A stretch of 39,295 bases of DNA from an uncultured Christensenella sp. Its GTDB lineage: Bacteria; Bacillota; Clostridia; Christensenellales; Pumilibacteraceae. This document shows positions 16,231 to 24,183 of the stretch, piece after piece. The DNA is taken from the NCBI GenBank assembly GCA_910577435.1, contig CAJTLV010000011.1, positions 1 through 39,295 on the forward strand, written 5' to 3'. A program made the position numbers and the translations under genes. The notes under the pieces are model-generated. The model saw only the letters and a list, made by a program, of their open reading frames with translations, was not told the DNA's origin and did not search any database. Numbering within the stretch: position 1 is the first letter of the stretch; each line of letters begins with the position of its first letter.

Positions 16231-17208
16231 CTATAAAACGATTTTCGGCAGTTCGACAAAATCGTTTAGCGGATATATAACGTCGGGATAAGTTTTCGTC
16301 TCGCCTATGCCCGCCACCGAAAAACCGCCCGCAATACCTGCCTCTGCTCCGCCGACAGTCTCCTCTATCGTAATGCTCTGATAGCACGTCTGTAATATTT
16401 GCGTCGTCACAGTTGCGGATATACATTGCGGCTTTGTGATAGTTATGAAACACGGTGATGTTTTGAACGTTATGCCGTCCATCTCGGATCTGTCGGTCTC
16501 GAACCCGATTACCGTACTTTGCGCAAGGCCGATCCACACTGCCGCGTTATCGAACGTTATGTTAGACGTGTTGCCGCAATAGATGTTTTTACGACGGGCG
16601 TATCGTCGAACGTGCGCACGAATCCGCCGTACACGCCGTAAGACAGCAGGCGCACAACTACGTCCGTAAAAGCGGTTGCGTCCGAAACCTCGACACGCAT
16701 ATACACGGTTCCTCAGAAATCGAATATCCTACCTGTGCTACCGCAGTCGAATACTAATACGAAATCAGTCGCGAGTGGTTGACTCGCGTATCATACACAA
16801 AAAGTTCGTTATTGGGCGTGGCACGCAGTCTCGCCTTTTCCTACTTCATATGCGGAAGAATCGGGCTGTTTACAGCCTAATGTGATATGGCCAATATTGC
16901 AACCCGCTTGTTTTCCGTTTCCAATGTGTTACAATTATAATACTACTCTTTCGCTGTCTGAAAACTCGTACCCGTGCGTGATCTTGCCGCCGTTCTTTTC
17001 CGCTAAATCTGTTTACGGCACAAAAAAATACCGTCGGATACCCTGCGGCGTTCCAAACGGTATTGATCGTCGTGCTCGCATCCGCAGTGATCGGGATGTC
17101 GACAACACATATTGATTTTATCTGCACTCGTTGCCCGATAAATTTACCGTCGAATAATACACTCAACGATCGTGCGGTTTTTTGATAACGATACTGCGTC
17201 GCCGTCAT
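16231..17208 (-). pseudogene. Decayed secreted-protein gene(s), several frameshifts
   Basis: This kilobase between the transglutaminase-like gene and the last GH32 gene has no intact frame but keeps protein-like pieces in different leftward frames. From 17208: VLFDGKFIGQRVQIKSI and WNAAGYPTVFF. The frame then shifts at a run of seven T and continues as AEKNGGKITHGYEFSDSERV, ending in a stop at 16935. Further left are IGHITLGCKQPDSSAYE, NNELFVYDTRVNHSRL and VYMRVEVSDATAFTDVVVRL. A shift near 16585 leads into NITFDNAAVWIGLAQSTVIG, which ends at 16231. The pieces look extracellular and beta-rich, but I do not recognise the family. Short hairpins (16770-16788, 16864-16877) are present. No clear terminator for the fructan operon was found here. 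Confidence 0.6.
16936..16953. repeat. 18-bp direct repeat, copy 1
   Basis: TATAATACTACTCTTTCG occurs here, over the last codons of a decayed frame, and again exactly at 18636-18653. The two copies flank the last GH32 gene. Confidence 0.7.
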
Positions 17209-17211
17209 TCA

Positions 17212-18570
17212 TCAAACGGCTATGTCGAATCTGCGGTAGGTGAAGCTGTCGGCTTCGAGTTCCAATTCCAACCCGTCTGCGTCGAGTTCGGGATAGATCA
17301 CGGACGACAGCGCCCGACCGTCGGCGAAGATCTCCACAGAGAACCTGTCGACGACTATCTCCAAGCGGTTGAACACGCTCTTTTCGTAAGGCATACGTCT
17401 GACCTGCGCTTTCGAGTCGTCATCTTTTTCCGATCCGACTATCCGCTCGCCCGCATTAGATCTGTCGAAAACCCAATAGTCGTCGTCGAGCGTGAGCTTA
17501 GCATAGTGCCGCCCGTTCATTCGCAATTTCATTTTGAACGCTCGAAGTCCCGCCATATTTATCTTTACCGAACCCGAAATCAGCCTGTCCGTTATTTTTC
17601 CGCTGTTTTCTATCGAAAGCACCTCTCGGCAAGCATAAACGGGCGTTTGCCAAAGCCTGTTGTTCTTTACCTCGATCTTTCGCGGCACGGTTAGCATACC
17701 CGCGAACTCGTACTTTGCGGACGGATTGTTTCGCTCCCACATATTCATCCAACCGATCATTAACGGCTGTCCCGTAAATGTTTGCGGAGCGTAGAAATCG
17801 AACCCGTAGTCCACAGGCTCGCCGCGTCCCGTCTCGATAAATCCGCTTTTGTAATCGAGCTTCCCCACTCTGGCTACCGTCGTGTGAAGATTGACATGCT
17901 CGTGTCCCTCGCTCGCTCTGTTCTGCTCGCAGTACGTCAAAAGCCCTATGTCCTCGCAGTAGTCGGGACATTCGGTCATTATACCCTTGCAGTCTCTGTG
18001 AAGCAGTTCGCAAACATACTTCCACTTGAAAAGGTCGTCGGACTCGAACAAGAGTATCCTGCCCGTACCGCCCTTTCGCTTAGCGGCGACGAGCGCATAA
18101 AACTTGTCGTCGCGGCGCAAAATGCGCGGATCGCGGAAATCGGACGGCGAATACTCGTCGGGGAGATCCTTTTCGCCAATCACCACACCGTGCTTGACGA
18201 AATGCACTCCGTCATCGCTCGACGCGAGGCTTTGAAGCTGTCTTATATTGTCTCCGCCGCCGTTTTCTCTGTAACTCGTATAGAGCAGCCACAGCTTGTC
18301 TTTCCATACCACCGCACTGCCCGAAAAACAGCCGTCCTCAGTCTCGTCGGGTCTCAAAGCTATGGGAAGCCGTTCCCAATGCGTAAGATCTTTGCTCTTA
18401 ACGTGTCCCCAATGCATCGGACCCCATTCTACGCCGTGAGGATGATACTGAAAAAACACGTGATACTCGCCGTTAAACACGACAAGTCCGTTGGGATCGT
18501 TTATCCATCCCTTTCCGCCGGTTATGTGAAACTCGGGAAGAATGTTGCTTTGTAAAAGTTTGTCTGACAT
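17212..18570 (-). CDS. Cytoplasmic GH32 beta-fructosidase (fructan/sucrose oligosaccharide hydrolase)
   Basis: 452 residues without a signal peptide. All three GH32 catalytic motifs are present: nucleophile Asp25 in WINDPNG, Asp147 in RDP (transition-state stabiliser) and acid/base Glu200 in ECPD. The five-bladed propeller is followed by the usual C-terminal beta-sandwich (SVEIFADGR). It removes terminal beta-linked fructose from imported fructo-oligosaccharides, sucrose or sucrose phosphate. No PTS gene is present and a fructokinase lies in the same operon, so unphosphorylated substrate is more likely. The ATG at 18570 follows AAGGG at usable distance; the longer frame to 18627 would include a hairpin region. 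It is the last intact gene of the 12-gene leftward locus. Confidence 0.92.
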   Translation of the reverse strand: MSDKLLQSNILPEFHITGGKGWINDPNGLVVFNGEYHVFFQYHPHGVEWGPMHWGHVKSKDLTHWERLPIALRPDETEDGCFSGSAVVWKDKLWLLYTSYRENGGGDNIRQLQSLASSDDGVHFVKHGVVIGEKDLPDEYSPSDFRDPRILRRDDKFYALVAAKRKGGTGRILLFESDDLFKWKYVCELLHRDCKGIMTECPDYCEDIGLLTYCEQNRASEGHEHVNLHTTVARVGKLDYKSGFIETGRGEPVDYGFDFYAPQTFTGQPLMIGWMNMWERNNPSAKYEFAGMLTVPRKIEVKNNRLWQTPVYACREVLSIENSGKITDRLISGSVKINMAGLRAFKMKLRMNGRHYAKLTLDDDYWVFDRSNAGERIVGSEKDDDSKAQVRRMPYEKSVFNRLEIVVDRFSVEIFADGRALSSVIYPELDADGLELELEADSFTYRRFDIAV

Positions 18571-18596
18571 ATTATCGACCCTTGTTGCAGACTCGG

Positions 18597-18623
18597 CGTG
18601 CCGCGCCTTATTTTCGCGGCACG
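18597..18623 (-). other. GC-rich hairpin between lipoprotein and GH32 genes
   Basis: A 9-bp perfect stem (CGTGCCGCG / CGCGGCACG) encloses a 9-base AT-rich loop in the 83-base intergenic gap. It has no T-run on the minus strand, so an mRNA-stabilising or processing hairpin is likelier than a terminator. Confidence 0.5.
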
Positions 18624-18635
18624 GCACGTCGCGTC

Positions 18636-18653
18636 TATAATACTACTCTTTCG
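18636..18653. repeat. 18-bp direct repeat, copy 2
   Basis: Identical to 16936-16953. This copy abuts the stop codon of the surface lipoprotein gene. Confidence 0.7.
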
Positions 18654-21581
18654 TTAGACTGTCAATTGATTGACCGCCTGTGTACCCGTCGTCACTACGT
18701 CGCCGTATGTTATGAACGAGTCGACCGCAAGACAGCCCCAGCTGCTTGTCGCATTGTCGACGATGCGGATATAGCAAGCCTTATCGTCCGTAGTATCGAA
18801 CGTGTAATGATACTGTTTAAGCTCGCCGCCATTCGCTTCCGTATTGAAAAACTTTGCGATCGCGTTGCCCGTTTCGGCATCCACGACTTCGATATAAATT
18901 TCGTTATTTCCGCCGCCGCCGCCGAATTTGAACGAGATCGTCTGTCCGGCTTTGAGTATGAACTCGTCGCTCGTAAGCGTTCCCGTGTTGCCCTCGCGGC
19001 TGACTTCGTGATCGTTTTCCCACGTCCACCAAGTGAACAGCTTATCGCCGTCCTTATTGTACGAGGGGGGCGACGCCGTGTGCGTCCAATAGCTACTGTC
19101 GGAAGATACGACGCCTATATCGCCGTTCAGCGTCCAGCCGTCGAGATTTCCGTTCTCGAATCCGCAGTTGGCGACCTGATATTTCAGATGCGCAAGCGAT
19201 GTAGCGGTGTTGAACGTGTTATCGGGTAGAGCGGCGTGATAGGTAACAAACTCATCCGCGAAGAACAATCCGTAGTTTGCCGAAGCGTTGTCGGTTATGC
19301 GGATAAACGCAGTTTTGCCTTTATGCGCCGAGAGATCGGCTTTGTACTTGATCAGTTTGCAACCACCGAGATCCGCGTCGCTGAACAGTTCGTTGCCGAA
19401 TCTGTCGAGAACTTCCTGCGTCGCGGCGTCGACGATCTCCAAATAAACGAGCGTCGTTTCCTTAGCACCGCCTAACATATACGTAATCCAACCGCTGCCG
19501 CCGATAGTGAACGTCGAACTTGTGAGAGTACCCTTAGCTCCCTCGTCGCCGCCGAGCGCAACGTTTGCATCGTCTTCTTTGAGAACGGTGTACGCATTAA
19601 AGAACTTACCTACCGATTCGAACGGTTTCATCTCGTTCCAATACATCGTCGCGTTGTTGACCGCGCCTATGTTGCCGCCGTCTATCGTCCAGCCGTCGAG
19701 ATCGTTTTCGAAGCCGCCGTTGATAAGACGGTATGCCGTAGAATCGATAACTTTTACGTTATAGGTGTAAGTAACGGTTTTCGTGCCGAACGTTGCTACG
19801 ACCGAAAGTGCGACGTCGGTAGCGGTATCGGTATACCCGCCCGTTACGTTGTACGCCGCAGGATCGGACACGTCTGCGCCGTTCACCTTGTACGTGCCGC
19901 TGTGCGAGGCGGGATTGTCGATGTTGCTTGTGAGATCCAATCTTAATTCGCCGTCATACAGATCGTGTACCGTCGAATCGTTCACGACGCTGTCGCTTGC
20001 CACAGGCGTGGTGTCCGTGACTGTAACCGTTACGGTGAACGACGTCGTCTTGGTGATGTTTTGCGCCGCGTCGGTCGCGGTTACGTCGACCGTGACGGAA
20101 TGCCCGTTCATAGGCGACGACGCTGTATAAGTGAGCGTGTTGCCGCTGACTACGACGTTTGTATCGGTTGTCGAGTACGAATACGTATAGTTATAGCCGC
20201 TCACCGCAGGCTCGGTTATCGTGTATGTATCGCTCGTTTTCTCGAACAGATCGAACGAAATCGCGCCGTTATCGAACACGGGCGTTCCGTCTGCAACCGA
20301 CGTTACGTTTACAGTGAACGTGACGGTTACGTCGCCGCAAGTAAGCGTGACAGTAGTATTGCCTGCGGCGACTGCTGTTATCGTGAGCGTATTGCCGTTC
20401 AGCGCGACGGTGACCGTGCTTTCCGCCTGCGACGCCGCATTCACCGTAGCGGCACTGCCGTGCTTATCGATATATTCGGTGACGTCTATCGACGCGGAAG
20501 TCACACTGCCGTCGGCAGTGATATTGAGCGTCACTCCGTCCTTGATCTTCTCGACGGGCTTGCGCTCGAACTTAGCCGTGATCTCGACATTGTTCTCTAC
20601 CGTTATCTCGTCGCCCGACTGTTTGACTCCGTCTACGCCGACGATCTCCCATCCTACAAACTCGAAATCAGGATCGGACGACTCGACAGCCGCAGGGAGC
20701 GTATACGTGTCGCCCTCGTTTACCGTCGCAACGATGCGTCCGTCTACCGTGATCGTATAGCTTGCGAGCGGGTCCGTCGTGACGGTGACGGCAAACTCGA
20801 TCTCGACCGTGCCGCACTTGACGGTCACCGTAGCCGTTCCCTCCGTCGCGGGCGTAAATACGATCTTGCCGTCCTCGACGGTTACGGCAACGGTGTCGCG
20901 ATCGTCGCTTTCCGCAGTGACCTCTGCGCCGTATGCCGTTATATAGTCGGCAACGTCGAGTTTCTTGACCCTGCCGAGCGGAGTCGAAACGGGTTCGCCG
21001 TCCTTTACTTTGACAGCCGCTTTGCGCTTGGTTACCGATGTGACCGTGACATTGCCGTTTACGGTAATCGTATCGTGCGGATTCTTATGCTCTTCTCCTA
21101 CAAGCCAATAATCGAACTCGAAGTTAACGTCTGCAATCGTCGGCGCGGTCGGCAAAACGAAAGTCTCGCCCTTTCTTACTTCTGTAGCAACGCCGTCTAC
21201 CGTAACTTTGTATTCGGCATATACGGTCACCCCGAACGTGACCTCTATATCGCCGCAGGACAGCGTAACCGTCGCGGTACCTTCCGATACGCCCGTTACG
21301 GTCAGCAGTCCTTCCGACACAGCCGCCGTAGCGTTAGAGGAATCGGACTCTGCCGAAGCGGTGTAGTCGTTTACGGTAATGTAATCCGCAACCGATATGT
21401 ATTTGCTCTTTTCCGTCGCGACTTCGAAGTCGATACCGTCGCTAACCTTTTCGGGCGGCACGGGATCGGTTTGGTCGGACGGTTTCGTTTTGCCTCCGCA
21501 CGCCGAGACGCACAAGAAAAACGTCAAGCACAGCGCAAGCAACGCGAATGCGTTCGCTAATTTTACAGCCCTTTTCTTCAT
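18654..21581 (-). CDS. Non-catalytic surface lipoprotein with Ig-like stalk and two GFE-GW modules, candidate fructan-binding protein
   Basis: 975 residues. The signal peptide ends in a lipobox VSAC with Cys28, so it is lipid-anchored outside the cell. A stalk (about 45-616) has three Big_2-like Ig domains (VADYIT, EGTATVTLSCGDIEV-type strands) alternating with two InlB/Listeria-Bacteroides-like repeats (FEFDYW, FEFVGWE), then two cadherin/Ig-like domains. Two copies of the approximately 165-residue module found in the upstream gene close the protein (about 617-781 and 801-960; NGGFE..LDGWT, GTLTSSTFTIGG, FIRITDNA). No GH32 or other catalytic motif is visible. The position, between a GH32 lipoprotein and an intracellular GH32, argues for binding or presenting fructan. 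AAGGAG precedes two adjacent ATGs (21584, 21581); I prefer the second for spacing. Confidence 0.8.
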   Translation of the reverse strand: MKKRAVKLANAFALLALCLTFFLCVSACGGKTKPSDQTDPVPPEKVSDGIDFEVATEKSKYISVADYITVNDYTASAESDSSNATAAVSEGLLTVTGVSEGTATVTLSCGDIEVTFGVTVYAEYKVTVDGVATEVRKGETFVLPTAPTIADVNFEFDYWLVGEEHKNPHDTITVNGNVTVTSVTKRKAAVKVKDGEPVSTPLGRVKKLDVADYITAYGAEVTAESDDRDTVAVTVEDGKIVFTPATEGTATVTVKCGTVEIEFAVTVTTDPLASYTITVDGRIVATVNEGDTYTLPAAVESSDPDFEFVGWEIVGVDGVKQSGDEITVENNVEITAKFERKPVEKIKDGVTLNITADGSVTSASIDVTEYIDKHGSAATVNAASQAESTVTVALNGNTLTITAVAAGNTTVTLTCGDVTVTFTVNVTSVADGTPVFDNGAISFDLFEKTSDTYTITEPAVSGYNYTYSYSTTDTNVVVSGNTLTYTASSPMNGHSVTVDVTATDAAQNITKTTSFTVTVTVTDTTPVASDSVVNDSTVHDLYDGELRLDLTSNIDNPASHSGTYKVNGADVSDPAAYNVTGGYTDTATDVALSVVATFGTKTVTYTYNVKVIDSTAYRLINGGFENDLDGWTIDGGNIGAVNNATMYWNEMKPFESVGKFFNAYTVLKEDDANVALGGDEGAKGTLTSSTFTIGGSGWITYMLGGAKETTLVYLEIVDAATQEVLDRFGNELFSDADLGGCKLIKYKADLSAHKGKTAFIRITDNASANYGLFFADEFVTYHAALPDNTFNTATSLAHLKYQVANCGFENGNLDGWTLNGDIGVVSSDSSYWTHTASPPSYNKDGDKLFTWWTWENDHEVSREGNTGTLTSDEFILKAGQTISFKFGGGGGNNEIYIEVVDAETGNAIAKFFNTEANGGELKQYHYTFDTTDDKACYIRIVDNATSSWGCLAVDSFITYGDVVTTGTQAVNQLTV

Positions 21582-21601
21582 CATTATTCTCCTTATATTT
21601 A

Positions 21602-24175
21602 TTATCTCTCGTCGTTGAGTGCGTTCGTCGCCTCGACCCAAGAAATTTTGTAAGACGTTACTCCCGTCGCGGAAGTTTTCGCGTTCAGCGTGACCGTATC
21701 GAACAGATCGCCGCTCGGCGCCGTTTCATAATAGCTGACTATGTCGTCGAAAAACACGACGCCCCAAGAAAGCTGTTCGCCCGCGCCGTCGGTGTTCGGC
21801 TCATCGCAAAGTTCTATGACGAGCGTTTCGCCCAGATGATCGCTCAGATCCGCATAGAACGTCGTCATCGTTGCGAGCCGACAGCCTTTATCGACATACG
21901 GGAAGTTCGACTCGCTAAAAGCCGTGTTGCGGTAAACCGCTATGGGTTCGGACTCGCCCGCTCTGTACACCTTGACTGCGGCGGAACGCCCGCCCATCTT
22001 GAAGCTGATAAAGCCGCTTCCGCCGAGTACGAATTCCGTCGAGCGTATCGCGTAGGTAACCGACTCGTCTTCCGTCGCCTTCCAACCGTCGAAGTGGAAC
22101 AGTCCGCCGTTGTTGTACGGAATTTTTTCGCCCCAGAATGTGTCGCCCGTAGCCACCCCGTCTATACTCGCGCCGCCGACGACCGTCCAGCCCGTCATAT
22201 CGCCCGACTCGAATCCGCCGTTTTGTATAGTGTACTCGCTTTCGGCGGTAGGTTCGGGAAGCACGTTTCGCGCTTCGACGGTGCGCTTATCGAATTTGGG
22301 CGCAGTTTCGTAGTATGTAATGAAACTGTCTGCCGTAACAAGTCCCCAAGGACCTTTATTCGCACTGTCGGTAATGCGCAGTCTGAGCTTGCGCCCCGCA
22401 TCCAATCCCATATCGATGAGGTTAGCGTGGTAGAGTACCATATTTGCGAGATAACTGTTGCTGTTAAGACCGGAAGTGCCGTTATCGAGGAAGCCGAGAT
22501 TTGCAAAGCGCAACAATTCTTCTTCCGTTTCCGCGTCGATGACCGACACATAGCACTTGGCTGGATTGCCGCCGCCGCCCAATCTGAAAGTCATATCGCC
22601 CGTACCGCCGAGCGTAAATTCCGAACTTGTAAGCGTACCGACGTTGCTCTCCCTGTCGATTCCCGTGAACAGCCATTTACCTTTCTTGTTATATGGATAA
22701 TTCTGCTCCCACCAACCCGACGCGTCGGTGACTTTTCCTATATCGCCGACCATAGTCCAGCCGTTGAGATCGCCCGTTTCGAACGTTCCGTTCGGAACTT
22801 GGTGCGGGCTGTTCGGCTCGATATCCCAAAGATCGGGATCGGGCTGAGCTTCGAACGCTATCGAGTTGTACCAAGTGGGTTTTGTTTCGTAATAGGTCTC
22901 GACGCTGTCGAGCGTTATGCAACCGAGTTCATCGCCGCTCGCGTTCTCGTCGACGACCTCTATATACATCGTCTTGCCGAGATATTCCGAAAAGTCGGCG
23001 TAATACTGAACGAGGTTGAGCAGTCTCATACCGTTTTGGACATATGGAAATTGATAATTCCAATACTTGTAGTTGGAGAACTGCGCGACTTGTATATCGC
23101 CGTCGTCGGTCTTTACCATAAAGCGCAAGTACGTCAATTGATTATTACTGCAACCGCCGAGCTTATAGCTTATGTATCCGCTGCCGCCGAGTATGAACTC
23201 GCTCGAACGCATAACGCCCGTCGCGGTCGGTTCGTAAAAACCGTAATGGTAATTGCCGTCACGATCGTAAGTGATGCCCTCGTTCCACCAGCAGCTCGCG
23301 CTGTTTACGCCGTCGTTGGAAAAAGCGTCGCCGCTGACTACCGTCCAGCCCGCCAGCGAGCCGCACTCGAATCCGCCGTTCGCTATCTCGTACTTGCTCG
23401 GCGGGACCGCAGACGACGTAACATCGCGAGTCTTGACGTACAACTCGCCTACGGTTTGCGCGTCGCCACCGCCGATGCGAATATCGTCGACGCTTATGTA
23501 CCCGTAGTACACGTCGGTATCGTTATCGATTATGCGGATGTACATTTTTTCGCCGTAGTAATCGGACAGATCTTCCGTATATCTGTAAAAATTATCGGTA
23601 TTGCACGTGCCGCTCGTATAGTCGGCTACGTTTACGTACGGCTCGGTGTGTTCCAGAAAATATTTATTGGTGAACTTTGCTATCATCTTGTCGTCGGACT
23701 CGGTGTACACACCGACATAGCAAATCTTTTCGGGCGATTTGAGAGCCGCGTTCTCATACTTGGACGTGACTAGCGCCCCGCCCGCGAGTTTCATCGATAT
23801 TGTTCCGTCGCCGCCAAGCGTGAAAGTTTCCGACCGTATGCTTCCCGTATAGCCGTGCGGGCGTTTGCCGTCATATCCCTTTCCCGACAGGTACCAATTA
23901 CCCGAATGATTGATCGGTATCATCTTGCGGTCTGCGTCGTAAGGAAAACAGAACTCGCTTACGGACGACACGCTGTCGTCGTCGAACGCGTTGCCGCTTT
24001 CAACCGTCCAACCGCTTAGATCTGACGACTCGAATCCGCCGTTGACGAGCGACGTAACCGCCTCGTACTCTTCCGTCACGCCTTGCGGCGCGCACCCGCC
24101 CAACGTAAAGCCGACTGCGCCGAGTACGACCGCGCCTATGACGGGCAATGCGGATAGTTTGAATATCTTTTTCAT
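21602..24175 (-). CDS. Non-catalytic surface lipoprotein made of four GFE-GW modules, candidate fructan-binding protein
   Basis: 857 residues with a signal peptide and lipobox LGGC (Cys28). Apart from short linkers the whole protein is four tandem modules of about 165-190 residues (about 44-235, 265-430, 461-622, 651-818). Each opens with NGGFE/NGTFE..(D/G)L.GWT, continues through (L/I)(T/R)S.(E/T)F.LGG.G.(I/M) and ends with a YxADLS..LG(K/E)T segment and a (D)..(F/I)..YYET strand. The pattern suggests a beta-sandwich of the galactose-binding/CBM type, but I do not know a characterised family member. No catalytic residues are recognisable. From memory, similar modules occur fused to large extracellular GH32 enzymes of other Firmicutes, which supports a fructan-binding role. 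AGAGG is spaced for the ATG at 24175. It lies 8 bases from the upstream GH32 gene and 20 bases from the downstream lipoprotein gene. Confidence 0.8.
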   Translation of the reverse strand: MKKIFKLSALPVIGAVVLGAVGFTLGGCAPQGVTEEYEAVTSLVNGGFESSDLSGWTVESGNAFDDDSVSSVSEFCFPYDADRKMIPINHSGNWYLSGKGYDGKRPHGYTGSIRSETFTLGGDGTISMKLAGGALVTSKYENAALKSPEKICYVGVYTESDDKMIAKFTNKYFLEHTEPYVNVADYTSGTCNTDNFYRYTEDLSDYYGEKMYIRIIDNDTDVYYGYISVDDIRIGGGDAQTVGELYVKTRDVTSSAVPPSKYEIANGGFECGSLAGWTVVSGDAFSNDGVNSASCWWNEGITYDRDGNYHYGFYEPTATGVMRSSEFILGGSGYISYKLGGCSNNQLTYLRFMVKTDDGDIQVAQFSNYKYWNYQFPYVQNGMRLLNLVQYYADFSEYLGKTMYIEVVDENASGDELGCITLDSVETYYETKPTWYNSIAFEAQPDPDLWDIEPNSPHQVPNGTFETGDLNGWTMVGDIGKVTDASGWWEQNYPYNKKGKWLFTGIDRESNVGTLTSSEFTLGGTGDMTFRLGGGGNPAKCYVSVIDAETEEELLRFANLGFLDNGTSGLNSNSYLANMVLYHANLIDMGLDAGRKLRLRITDSANKGPWGLVTADSFITYYETAPKFDKRTVEARNVLPEPTAESEYTIQNGGFESGDMTGWTVVGGASIDGVATGDTFWGEKIPYNNGGLFHFDGWKATEDESVTYAIRSTEFVLGGSGFISFKMGGRSAAVKVYRAGESEPIAVYRNTAFSESNFPYVDKGCRLATMTTFYADLSDHLGETLVIELCDEPNTDGAGEQLSWGVVFFDDIVSYYETAPSGDLFDTVTLNAKTSATGVTSYKISWVEATNALNDER

Positions 24176-24183
24176 TTTCACCT

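Noticed and set aside
16770..16788. CGCGAGT/ACTCGCG hairpin as terminator of the fructan operon
   Set aside because: No T-run on either side; it lies within the decayed gene region.
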